From Clostridia bacterium (lineage in GTDB: Bacteria; Bacillota; Clostridia; TANB77; CAG-508), in assembly GCA_900768805.1 (NCBI GenBank), contig CAAGEF010000169.1:1-22281 (forward strand): a stretch of 22,281 nt of DNA, written 5' to 3'. The translations under genes and the position numbers were made by a program. The notes under the pieces were generated by a model. It did not search any database. It was not told the origin of the DNA and saw only the letters and a program-made list of their open reading frames with translations. How positions within the stretch are numbered: position 1 is the first letter of the stretch; each line of letters opens with the position of its first letter. This document shows positions 6,860 through 14,834 of the stretch, one piece after another.

Positions 6860-7831
6860 ATGAAAAACATTATGATAACAGGTGCTGCAGGTTTTATTGG
6901 AGCTAATTTTGCAGAACTTATGGTAAAAAAATATGAAGGAAAATATAATTTTATAATATTTGATAAATTAACTTATGCTGGAAATATTCATAACTTAGAC
7001 AATATAAAAGATAAAATAACATTTGTACAAGGAGATATATGTGATTTTGATAAAGTAATGGATACATATAAAAAATATGAAATAGATTCAGTAGTTCATT
7101 TTGCTGCAGAATCACATGTTGATAATAGTATAAAAAATCCATTTGTATTTACCCAAACAAATGTAATAGGAACTCATACATTACTTGAAGCAGCAAAACA
7201 ATATTGGGGAGAAGGCTCGGAAAATAGATTTGTACATGTATCAACAGATGAAGTATATGGAACATTAGGAGAAGAAGGCTTTTTTACAGAAAAATCACCA
7301 ATAAAGCCAAATAGTCCATATTCTGCATCAAAAGCATCTTCGGATTTAATAGCATTAGCATATAGTGAAACATATAAAATGAATGTATGTGTAACAAATT
7401 GTTCAAACAATTATGGAGCATACCAACATCATGAAAAATTAATACCACATATGATATCTTTAGCACTTCAAGATAAACCATTACCAGTATATGGACAAGG
7501 ATTAAATATAAGAGATTGGTTATATGTAGAAGATCATTGTGAAGCAATTGATAGCGTTTTACATAATGGTAAAAAAGGTGAAAGATACAATATAGGCGGA
7601 CATAATGAAAAAAGAAATATAGAAATAGTAAAATTAATTTTAAAAAGATTAAATAAACCAGAAAGTTTAATAACATTTGTAGAAGATAGAAAAGGTCATG
7701 ATTACAGATATGCAATAGATCCTACAAAAATTCATAATGAATTAGGTTGGCTTCCTAAAACAAAATTTGAAGATGGAATTGTTAAAACAATTGATTGGTA
7801 TTTAGCACATCCAGAATATTTAATGAAATAA
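6860..7831 (+). CDS. rfbB: dTDP-glucose 4,6-dehydratase
   Basis: RfbB/RmlB is an extended short-chain dehydrogenase that makes dTDP-4-keto-6-deoxyglucose using bound NAD+. I chose ATG 6860 because AGAAAGG (6844-6850) lies 9 bases upstream; the in-frame TTG at 6854 is too close to that site. Seen: the Rossmann motif GAAGFIGANF (8-17), DKLTYAGN, VVHFAAESHVD, the catalytic Thr-Asp-Glu (129-131) in STDEVYGT, and the YSASK motif with Tyr154 and Lys158. The substrate-site segments NCSNNYGAYQHHEKLIP and RDWLYVEDHCEAI are intact. It is 323 residues, normal for the family. It supplies the substrate for RfbC. Confidence 0.95.
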   Translation: MKNIMITGAAGFIGANFAELMVKKYEGKYNFIIFDKLTYAGNIHNLDNIKDKITFVQGDICDFDKVMDTYKKYEIDSVVHFAAESHVDNSIKNPFVFTQTNVIGTHTLLEAAKQYWGEGSENRFVHVSTDEVYGTLGEEGFFTEKSPIKPNSPYSASKASSDLIALAYSETYKMNVCVTNCSNNYGAYQHHEKLIPHMISLALQDKPLPVYGQGLNIRDWLYVEDHCEAIDSVLHNGKKGERYNIGGHNEKRNIEIVKLILKRLNKPESLITFVEDRKGHDYRYAIDPTKIHNELGWLPKTKFEDGIVKTIDWYLAHPEYLMK

Positions 7832-7837
7832 ATTATA

Positions 7838-7875
7838 TGTGATAACAGATAAAGTTTTATTTATCTGTTATCACA
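7838..7875. repeat. Perfect 16-bp hairpin between rfbB and the GtrB-like gene
   Basis: TGTGATAACAGATAAA (7838-7853) pairs with TTTATCTGTTATCACA (7860-7875) over a 6-base loop. No T run follows, so full termination is not expected; partial termination, mRNA processing or 3'-end protection of rfbB mRNA are possible. It begins 7 bases after the rfbB stop and ends 20 bases before the next ribosome binding site. Confidence 0.75.
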
Positions 7876-7904
7876 ATAATATTACGCATAAAAAAAGGAG
7901 ATAT

Positions 7905-8843
7905 ATGGAAAAAATATCAGTAATAGTATCATGCTATAATGAAGAAAAAGCTTTACCCATTTTTTATAAAGAAGCTTTAAAAATGGAAAAATCATTTTTA
8001 GAATATGAAGTGGAATTTGAATATATTTTTGTAAATGATGGAAGTAAAGATGATACTTTAAAAATAATAAAAGAATTAAATAAAAAAGACAGTAGAGTAA
8101 GATATGTTTCTTTCTCAAGAAATTTTGGCAAAGAAGCTGCTATGTTAGCTGGATTAGAGGCTTCAACAGGTGATTTAGTTACATTAATGGATGCAGATTT
8201 ACAAGATCCACCATCAATGTTAATAGATATGTATAAATGCATAAAAAATGAAGGTTATGACTGTGTTGCCACAAGAAGAGTTACTAGAAAAGGCGAACCA
8301 CCAATTAGAAGCTTTTTTGCGAGAACGTTCTATAAAATTATAAATAAAATGTCTAAAACAGAAATGGTAGATGGAGCAAGAGATTATAGATTAATGACAA
8401 GAAAAATGGTTGATAGTATAATTTCTTTAAAAGAGTATAATAGATATTCAAAAGGTTTGTTCAGTTTTGTTGGATTTGATACAAAATGGATTGAGTATGA
8501 GAATGTTGAAAGATGTGCAGGAGAAACAAAATGGTCTTTTTGGAAATTGTTTATATATGCATTAGAAGGTATAACAGCATTTTCAACAGTACCATTAGTT
8601 TTATCAACTTTGCTTGGATTTTTATTCTGTTTAATTGCAGGAATATTAATTTTTATAATAATTGCAAAAACACTTATATTTGGTGATCCAACATCAGGTT
8701 GGCCATCTTTAGTATGTATAATTGTATTTATGTCAGGAATTCAGTTGTTTGCGATGGGGGTAATTGGTCAGTATTTATCAAAAACATATTTAGAAGTAAA
8801 GAAAAGACCAATATATATTGTTAAAGAAACTGAACAAAGATAA
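7905..8843 (+). CDS. GtrB-like polyprenyl-phosphate glycosyltransferase (GT2, two C-terminal TM helices)
   Basis: This family transfers a sugar from a nucleotide donor to polyprenyl phosphate at the cytoplasmic face; the lipid-linked sugar is later used outside by GT-C enzymes. It is 312 residues from ATG 7905, with AAGGAG at 7895-7900. The longer reading from GTG 7839 would start inside the hairpin and is rejected. The GT-A domain shows SVIVSCYNEE (5-14), VNDGSKDDT (43-51) and LMDADLQDPP with the DAD at 96-98. GARDYRLM and RYSKGLFSFVGF follow, as in GtrB/DPM1-type enzymes. Two TM helices (about 230-258 and 268-292) come before a basic tail. The sugar is unknown. Confidence 0.9.
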   Translation: MEKISVIVSCYNEEKALPIFYKEALKMEKSFLEYEVEFEYIFVNDGSKDDTLKIIKELNKKDSRVRYVSFSRNFGKEAAMLAGLEASTGDLVTLMDADLQDPPSMLIDMYKCIKNEGYDCVATRRVTRKGEPPIRSFFARTFYKIINKMSKTEMVDGARDYRLMTRKMVDSIISLKEYNRYSKGLFSFVGFDTKWIEYENVERCAGETKWSFWKLFIYALEGITAFSTVPLVLSTLLGFLFCLIAGILIFIIIAKTLIFGDPTSGWPSLVCIIVFMSGIQLFAMGVIGQYLSKTYLEVKKRPIYIVKETEQR

Positions 8844-8860
8844 GTAGAGAGGAGATATGA

Positions 8861-9649
8861 ATGAATTTTTTTAAATTGTTATTTCAAAATAAAAAATTAG
8901 TTTTACAACTTGGAAAAAATGATTTTAGAAATAGATTTGCCAATACCAGTTTAGGAGCTATGTGGGGATTTTTACAACCATTTGTGTTTATGTTAACATA
9001 TGTTATAGTATTTCAGTTTATATTAAAAGTTGGAGGAGTAGGTTCTGTTCCGTATGCAGTTTGGTTTTTACCTGGAATGGCAATGTGGATGTTTTGTAGT
9101 GATTCGATAATGAATTCAAGTAATTCTATTAGAGCATATAGTTATTTAGTAAAAAAAGTAGTTTTTCCGGTGGATGTTATACCAGTAATTACATTGGTAT
9201 CATCTAGTTTTATTGGTTTATTTTTATTTATTATTGCTATTGCTGTAGGAGTGCTTTATGGAATTATACCTAATTTCTTAATAATTTTATATATTATATT
9301 TTGTGCATATTGTTTTATAATTTCATTTACAAGATTTACTTCAGCACTTGCAACATTGGTACCTGATTTTGCACAATTATTAACTATATTAATACAATTA
9401 TTTATGTGGTTTTCACCAATTGTTTGGAATTTAAATTTAATTCAAAATAAGTTTTGTATTTTATTTAAATGCTTTCCTTTTACATATTTAGTAGAAGGAT
9501 TTAGACAAGCTTTTATGGTAGAATCAACAATTATCACAGAACATCATTTCTTATATACATTTATATTTTGGATAGTTACAAGTATATTATTTGTCTGGGG
9601 AAATTATGTATTTACAAAAAGTAAAAAGGATTTTGCTGATATTTTATAA
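8861..9649 (+). CDS. wzm: ABC-2 type polysaccharide export permease (Wzm-like)
   Basis: This is the membrane half of an ABC exporter for lipid-linked polysaccharide (O-antigen or teichoic-acid type). It has 262 residues with about six TM helices and the family features QNKKLVLQLGKNDFRNRFA at the N-terminus, SLGAMWGFLQPFVFMLTYVI, and the C-terminal FPFTYLVEGFRQAF. The start ATG 8861 has GAGGAG 6 bases upstream; an overlapping ATG at 8857 is in another frame and stops quickly. Its ATPase partner is the Wzt gene at 10733, separated from it by one glycosyltransferase gene. Confidence 0.92.
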   Translation: MNFFKLLFQNKKLVLQLGKNDFRNRFANTSLGAMWGFLQPFVFMLTYVIVFQFILKVGGVGSVPYAVWFLPGMAMWMFCSDSIMNSSNSIRAYSYLVKKVVFPVDVIPVITLVSSSFIGLFLFIIAIAVGVLYGIIPNFLIILYIIFCAYCFIISFTRFTSALATLVPDFAQLLTILIQLFMWFSPIVWNLNLIQNKFCILFKCFPFTYLVEGFRQAFMVESTIITEHHFLYTFIFWIVTSILFVWGNYVFTKSKKDFADIL

Positions 9650-9666
9650 GAAAAGGTTAGTAAAAA

Positions 9667-10644
9667 ATGGAATATAACAAAAGAATTGATATATTGATGG
9701 CTACATATAATGGAGAAAAATATGTAGAGGAACAAGTGAAAAGTATTTTGAATCAAAGTTATAAAAATATTAATTTAATAATTTCGGATGATGGTTCGAA
9801 TGATAGAACTAGAGAAATTTTAAAAAAGTTAGCAAATCAAGATGAAAGGATAAAATTACATTTTCAAGAATTAAATATTGGTGTAATTTCAAATTTTGAA
9901 TTTTTAATGAATCAGGTAACCAGTGAAATTTTTATGTTTTCAGATCAAGATGATATTTGGAAAGAATTTAAAGTAGAGCATTCATTAAAAAAATTATTGG
10001 AAGATAATGCTGAATTGATTCATACTGATTTAGAAGTGGTGGATCAAGATTTGAATTTGATTGCAGAATCATTTTGGAAGTTAAAAGGATTTTATAATAA
10101 GATTATAAAATATAATAATTTTGATGCATTGTATTTAAATAATTTTATAACTGGTTGTACAATGATGATGAAAAGCAAATGGATAAATGCTTGTTTACCA
10201 TTACCCAAAAATTCTAAGTATATGTTACATGATTATTGGATTTCACTTGTAGTTAGTCAAAGAGGGAAAATAAGTTATTTAAATGAAGCTACAATAAAAT
10301 ATAGGCAACATGGAGATAATACAATTGGATCAAAAGCTTATACAAAAAGTTTGAAAAATGCAAAAGAAATTCGTAATCTATTTATAGATGTTAAAATACA
10401 GCATTTTAGTATATTTTGTGATAATGAGAATGTATTTATCAAAAATGAAATTAAAGAATTAAATAAAAAATCTTTATTGTATTATAAAAAATTAGAAAAA
10501 AACTGTTATTTTAATTTAAGAAATATTGGAAATTTTATGCGTTTATATAAATATGAAGATTTAGGTTATAGAATTAAGAATTTTATGGTTTTACATACTT
10601 TTATAATTTTTAAATTTTTGTATAATTTTGTAAAATATAAGTAA
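9667..10644 (+). CDS. GT2 glycosyltransferase, rhamnosyltransferase-like
   Basis: This is a cytosolic or membrane-associated family-2 glycosyltransferase of 325 residues without clear TM helices. Seen: DILMATYNGEKYVEEQVKSI near the N-terminus, NLIISDDGSNDRT, and the donor-binding SDQDDIWK. LHDYWISLVVSQ and IKYRQHGDNTIGS follow, a pattern typical of the RgpB/WbbL-like rhamnosyl and galactosyl transferases in Gram-positive polysaccharide loci. AAAAGG (9651-9656) lies 10 bases before ATG 9667, and the gene follows Wzm by 17 bases. Rhamnose as the sugar is an inference from the family resemblance and the rfb genes. Confidence 0.85.
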   Translation: MEYNKRIDILMATYNGEKYVEEQVKSILNQSYKNINLIISDDGSNDRTREILKKLANQDERIKLHFQELNIGVISNFEFLMNQVTSEIFMFSDQDDIWKEFKVEHSLKKLLEDNAELIHTDLEVVDQDLNLIAESFWKLKGFYNKIIKYNNFDALYLNNFITGCTMMMKSKWINACLPLPKNSKYMLHDYWISLVVSQRGKISYLNEATIKYRQHGDNTIGSKAYTKSLKNAKEIRNLFIDVKIQHFSIFCDNENVFIKNEIKELNKKSLLYYKKLEKNCYFNLRNIGNFMRLYKYEDLGYRIKNFMVLHTFIIFKFLYNFVKYK

Positions 10645-10732
10645 AAAATATTTTGGATTATAATAATGTATTATGATGATTGTAAAGAGTTATCATATCT
10701 TATAGATTTGAGAGTTAAAGTAAGGAGTGTTT

Positions 10733-12007
10733 ATGTCAGAAGCTGTAGTAAAAATAGAAAAACTTGTAAAAGAATATAAAATGTATTCAAGAAAAAAAGA
10801 TCGATTATTAGAAGCTATAATTCCTAGGTATGAAAGGCATTCAACTTTTAGGGCAATGAATGAGTTTGATTTGGAAGTAAATAAAGGTGAGGTTTTAGGA
10901 ATTTTAGGTAGAAATGGTGCTGGAAAGTCAACATTATTAAAAATGATAACTGGCGTTGTTACGCCTACTAGTGGAAAGATTGAAGTTACAGGAAAAATAA
11001 GTTCGTTATTAGAATTAGGTGCAGCATTTAATATGGATTTAACTGGATATGAAAATATTTATCAACATGGTGCTGTAATGGGGTTAACTAAGGAACAAAT
11101 AGAAGAAAAGAAAAAAGATATAATTGAATTTGCTGATATTGGAGAACATTTATATCAACCTGTAAAAACATATTCTTCAGGTATGTTTGCAAGACTTGCT
11201 TTTGCATGTGCAATAAATGTAGATCCAGATATTTTAATAGTTGACGAAGCTTTATCTGTAGGAGATATGGCGTTTCAATTAAAATGCTTCAAAAAATTTC
11301 AACAATTTAAAGAAAATAAAAAGACAATACTTTTTGTTACACATAGTGTGGCTGATGTTTTAAAACAATGTACAAGAGTAATTATTTTAAAAGATGGAAC
11401 AAAGATTTATGATGGTGATGTAAAAGAAGGTTGTGAAAGATATAAAAAATTAATAGTTGGAATTGATCCTGATGAAAAAAAAGCAGAAAATGTTACAAAT
11501 GAAATTGTTGTTAATAATGAAGGAGAAAATTGGAAAGATCATTTTATACAAAATCCAAAAATAACAGAATATGGGAATAAAGATGCAGAAGTAATAGATT
11601 ATGGAATGTTTGATTTAAATGGAAATTATATTAATTCATTTGATAATAGTGATGAAATAATTTTAAAATCTAAAATAAGATTTAATAAAGATGTGGAAAA
11701 TCCTATATTCACAATGACATTAAAAGATTTTCATGGAAATGATATTGCAGGTACTAATACAGAAATTGAAAAAGTTGATATAAAAAAATATAATAAAGGG
11801 GATGTAGTAGTTTGTAGTTTTAGAACCAAATTTCCAGTCACACCAGGAAAATACACATTATCATTTAGTTGTACAAAATATAATAATAGTGGAAAGTTGG
11901 AAGTTTTGAATAGAAAATATGATGCTTTGTTAATTGAGGGAACATCAAAAAGAATTGTTGTTGGATTGGTAAAATTAGATACAAGTATAGAAGTTAAAAA
12001 AATATAA
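10733..12007 (+). CDS. wzt: ABC exporter ATPase with C-terminal glycan-recognition domain (Wzt-like)
   Basis: This is the ATPase subunit that powers export of the lipid-linked polymer with Wzm. It is 424 residues from ATG 10733, with AAGGAG at 10722-10727; the GTG at 10727 overlaps that site and is rejected. The nucleotide-binding domain has Walker A GRNGAGKST (59-67), signature YSSGM (147-151) and Walker B DILIVDE (166-172). A spacer is followed by a beta-rich domain (about 270-424, from YGNKDAEVIDYGMFD) like Wzt_C. In O-antigen systems of the O9a type, Wzt_C recognises the modified non-reducing end of finished chains. Its presence fits a capped polymer and the putative chain terminator at 13062. 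Confidence 0.93.
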   Translation: MSEAVVKIEKLVKEYKMYSRKKDRLLEAIIPRYERHSTFRAMNEFDLEVNKGEVLGILGRNGAGKSTLLKMITGVVTPTSGKIEVTGKISSLLELGAAFNMDLTGYENIYQHGAVMGLTKEQIEEKKKDIIEFADIGEHLYQPVKTYSSGMFARLAFACAINVDPDILIVDEALSVGDMAFQLKCFKKFQQFKENKKTILFVTHSVADVLKQCTRVIILKDGTKIYDGDVKEGCERYKKLIVGIDPDEKKAENVTNEIVVNNEGENWKDHFIQNPKITEYGNKDAEVIDYGMFDLNGNYINSFDNSDEIILKSKIRFNKDVENPIFTMTLKDFHGNDIAGTNTEIEKVDIKKYNKGDVVVCSFRTKFPVTPGKYTLSFSCTKYNNSGKLEVLNRKYDALLIEGTSKRIVVGLVKLDTSIEVKKI

Positions 12008-12062
12008 TAATTAAAAAGTTTAAAATACAATAGTATAAAAAAATAAAAACCAAAGGAGAAAG

Positions 12063-13010
12063 ATGAAAATGGAAAAGATTGCAGTATTAATCCCATGCTA
12101 CAATGAGGAAATAACTATTGAAAAAGTTATTAAAGATTTTAAGAAAGAATTACCAAATGCTGAGATTTATGTGTATGATAATAACTCGAAAGATAAAACT
12201 GCAGAAATTGCAAAGAAAGCAGGAGCAATAGTAAAACATGAATATAAACAAGGAAAAGGTAATGTTGTAAGAAGTATGTTTTACGATATTGATGCAGATT
12301 ATTATGTTATGGTAGATGGAGATGATACATATCCTGCAAGTTTTGTACATAAGTTAATTGAACCAGTAAAAGAAGGAAAAGCAGATATGTGCATTGGAGA
12401 TAGATTATCAAATGGAACATATCAAAAAGAGAATAAAAGACCTTTTCATGAATTAGGAAATAATTTAGTAAAAAAAGCAATTAATTTCTTATTCAGGACA
12501 GATTTAAAGGATATTATGACAGGATATAGAGTATTTAATAAAAAATTTGTAAAAAATATGCCTGTTATGACACCAAAATTTGAAATAGAAACAGAAATGT
12601 CTTTATATGCATTAGATAAAAGGTTTACTATACTAGAAATTCCAATTGACTATAGAGATAGACCAGAAGGAAGTGTTTCAAAATTAAATACATTTAAAGA
12701 TGGAATGAAAGTATTAAAAACAATTTGTAAAATGTTTAAAAATTATAAACCATTAGGATTTTTTTCAATAATAGCAGTTGTTATATGTTTAATAGGTATA
12801 ATAATTGGTTTACCTGTTATAATAGAATTTTTAAGAACAAGATATATAACAAAAATTCCATCAGCGGTTTTATCAAGTTCTTTAATAATCCTATCAGTAA
12901 TTGTTGGACAATGTGGTGTTATATTAGATACTGTTGTTAAAACAAATCAAGAAAATTATCAATTGAATTTATTAAGATATAAGCAAATGGAAGATTTAAA
13001 CAATAAGTAA
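12063..13010 (+). CDS. Second polyprenyl-phosphate glycosyltransferase (DPM-like GT2)
   Basis: It has 315 residues (313 if it starts at the in-frame ATG 12069; AAAGGAG at 12052-12058 is 4 or 10 bases away respectively). The GT-A domain shows IAVLIPCYNEEITIEKVI, YDNNSKDKT and MVDGDDTYP with DGDD at 85-88. GDRLSNGTY and MTGYRVFNKKFVKN follow. Two TM helices (about 235-255 and 270-298) end the protein. This is the layout of bacterial dolichol-phosphate-mannose-synthase-like enzymes that load a sugar onto a polyprenyl carrier. It differs from the first copy at 7905, suggesting two different lipid-linked sugars. Confidence 0.88.
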   Translation: MKMEKIAVLIPCYNEEITIEKVIKDFKKELPNAEIYVYDNNSKDKTAEIAKKAGAIVKHEYKQGKGNVVRSMFYDIDADYYVMVDGDDTYPASFVHKLIEPVKEGKADMCIGDRLSNGTYQKENKRPFHELGNNLVKKAINFLFRTDLKDIMTGYRVFNKKFVKNMPVMTPKFEIETEMSLYALDKRFTILEIPIDYRDRPEGSVSKLNTFKDGMKVLKTICKMFKNYKPLGFFSIIAVVICLIGIIIGLPVIIEFLRTRYITKIPSAVLSSSLIILSVIVGQCGVILDTVVKTNQENYQLNLLRYKQMEDLNNK

Positions 13011-13061
13011 TTTAATAATATCGTTCTAAAAATTTAATAAAATTTACCAAAAGGAGAATTT

Positions 13062-14789
13062 ATGGAGAATAAATATTATTATAATAATATAATTGCATGG
13101 TATGATTTTAAAGAAAATAGCAAAGTTTTAGTTTTAAGTAAGGATAATTATTTAGATGAATATTTTAGAGAAAAATTTGGAACGAAATTAGTTATAATAA
13201 AAGTATGTGACGATTGTGGATATATTAAATTAAACGAACAAAAGATTGAAAATGATTATGATTATATTATAATGATTGGTTCTTATGAATTTGCTCCTGT
13301 TTTTTATAATAGTAAAAATCCTTATACAGATTTATTAGTTTATTTAAAAAATCATTTAAATGAAGATGGAAAAATTTTATTAACTATGAATAATAAATTC
13401 GGTATAAAATATTTTGTAGGTGCGAAAAGTAAGCATTATAATACAATATTTCAAAGTTTAACTCAAACTATAGATAATACTAAAAGTAATTTGTTATCAA
13501 AAAACGATTTAATATCAGCGTTTAATGAAGCAGATATTAAAAATTATAAGTTTTTTTATCCAGTTCCAGATTATAGAAGTGCTAGTGCAATTTTTTCTGA
13601 TGAATTTTTACCAGATGAAACAACGAATAAATTATCGTATCCGATAGCTTATAATGATGAAAGTGTAATTTTATATAGTGAAGTTGAGACTTTAAAACAA
13701 TTAGCTAATAATAATTTATTTGATAAATTTTGTAATTCTTTTTTTGTTGAGTTAGGAAAAAAAGAATTACATAATGATGTAAAATTTGTTAGTTATAATA
13801 ATTTAAGAAAAGATAAATATAATTTTATGTTAGTAATACATAAGAATATAATACATAAATATCCAATGTTTCCAGAGGGAAAATTACATGTAAAAAATAT
13901 TGAGAATAATATAATTAATCTAAAAAAGTTAAATTTTAATGTTATAGATTATGTAGAAAATGATGTGATATTTAGTAAATTTGTTCCATTTAAAACATTA
14001 GATAGTATAATTACAAATATGATAAAAAATCAAAAAATAGATGAGGCTTGTAATGTAATTCAAAATTGGTATGATTATATAAAAGAAAGACTTATTGTAT
14101 ATAAAAGTGAAGATTATACAGAAAAAAATGTTTTTAAATTATATAACATAGATATTGATGATAATGTATTAGAAAAATTAAATATAATAAAGATGGGATT
14201 TTTTGATTTAGTTTTTGAAAATGTATTTTTAGATCCAAATAATCAATATTTATTTTATGATCAAGAATGGTATTGTGAAAATGTACCAATAGAATATATA
14301 TTATATAGAGCAATAAGTAATTTGTATTGTTATAGTGAAAATGCAATAAATCAATATATAAATTTTGATGAGATGTTGAAAAAATTCGAAATTTTTGAAT
14401 ATAAAAAGATTTTTTCTAAATTAGAAAAGGCTATTCAAAATGAAATTATAGATGAAGAAAAATATAAAAAATATGTAGAATCTATTCCTAAACTAATCTC
14501 ATTGAGTGAACTAAAAAAGGGATATGATGATGAAGTTATATTAAGAAGTTATTATTATAAATTTAAAGATGAAATTGATAATTTAAATAATAATATTATT
14601 ACTTATAATAATATAAAACAAAAAAATGAAAAAGAAATTGAAGAGCTAACGAAAAGCATTGAAGAGTTAACGAAAAAAAATGAAGAAGACTCTAAAAATT
14701 TTGAAGAACTAAAGATGAAATATGATTCTATAATAAATAGTACATGGTATAAAGTAATAAAAAAATTTATAAAAATAAAAAATGATTAA
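13062..14789 (+). CDS. Putative chain-length/terminator protein: methyltransferase-like + kinase-like + coiled coil (WbdD-like layout)
   Basis: Of 575 residues, about 1-200 resemble the Rossmann methyltransferase domain common in Gram-positive glycan loci (LLTMNNKFGIKYFVGAKSKH, then FYPVPDYRSASAIFSDEFLP). The usual glycine-rich SAM motif is absent, however: the first strand is VLVLSKDNYL instead of VLEIGxGxG. Residues about 240-470 resemble an APH-like kinase lobe: HKYPMFPEGKLHVKNIENN, then a catalytic-loop-like FDLVFENVF (D382, N387) and a metal-site-like FYDQEW (D400, E402). A heptad-rich helix (about 515-562) precedes a short basic tail. WbdD, which caps O9a chains in E. coli, has a methyltransferase, kinase and coiled coil in this order. 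The assignment rests on layout and neighbours (Wzm/Wzt with Wzt_C), not on clear homology. The start has AAAGGAG 7 bases upstream. Confidence 0.6.
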   Translation: MENKYYYNNIIAWYDFKENSKVLVLSKDNYLDEYFREKFGTKLVIIKVCDDCGYIKLNEQKIENDYDYIIMIGSYEFAPVFYNSKNPYTDLLVYLKNHLNEDGKILLTMNNKFGIKYFVGAKSKHYNTIFQSLTQTIDNTKSNLLSKNDLISAFNEADIKNYKFFYPVPDYRSASAIFSDEFLPDETTNKLSYPIAYNDESVILYSEVETLKQLANNNLFDKFCNSFFVELGKKELHNDVKFVSYNNLRKDKYNFMLVIHKNIIHKYPMFPEGKLHVKNIENNIINLKKLNFNVIDYVENDVIFSKFVPFKTLDSIITNMIKNQKIDEACNVIQNWYDYIKERLIVYKSEDYTEKNVFKLYNIDIDDNVLEKLNIIKMGFFDLVFENVFLDPNNQYLFYDQEWYCENVPIEYILYRAISNLYCYSENAINQYINFDEMLKKFEIFEYKKIFSKLEKAIQNEIIDEEKYKKYVESIPKLISLSELKKGYDDEVILRSYYYKFKDEIDNLNNNIITYNNIKQKNEKEIEELTKSIEELTKKNEEDSKNFEELKMKYDSIINSTWYKVIKKFIKIKND

Positions 14790-14834
14790 AAAGGAGGTAA
14801 GATGCTAATATATTTAGCATTAAGAAAAAAATGA
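14790..14834 (+). promoter_or_regulatory. Strong SD, 10-codon mini-ORF and hairpin ahead of the GT2-GT4 gene
   Basis: AAAGGAGGT at 14789-14797 is over 30 bases before the start at 14831. An ATG at 14802 at ideal spacing opens a ten-codon frame, MLIYLALRKK, that stops with TGA overlapping the ATG at 14831 (ATGA). The same bases can form a hairpin: TGCTAA (14803-14808) with TTAGCA (14814-14819). Either the mini-ORF couples translation to the glycosyltransferase, or the hairpin brings the SD closer to ATG 14831. Confidence 0.55.

Noticed and set aside
7284..7715. Long open frames on the - strand, such as this one opposite rfbB
   Set aside because: They are shadows of real genes in AT-rich DNA: low-complexity Leu/Tyr/Ile/His-rich translations, no ribosome binding sites and no family motifs.
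7839..7904. N-terminal extension of the GtrB-like protein from GTG 7839
   Set aside because: The codon lies inside the 16-bp hairpin, and the extra 22 residues are not part of the family; ATG 7905 has AAGGAG directly upstream.
10680..10706. Possible promoter before wzt (TTGTAA ... TATAGA)
   Set aside because: The 15-base spacer is short and the elements are weak; the 88-base gap may only be untranslated operon spacer.
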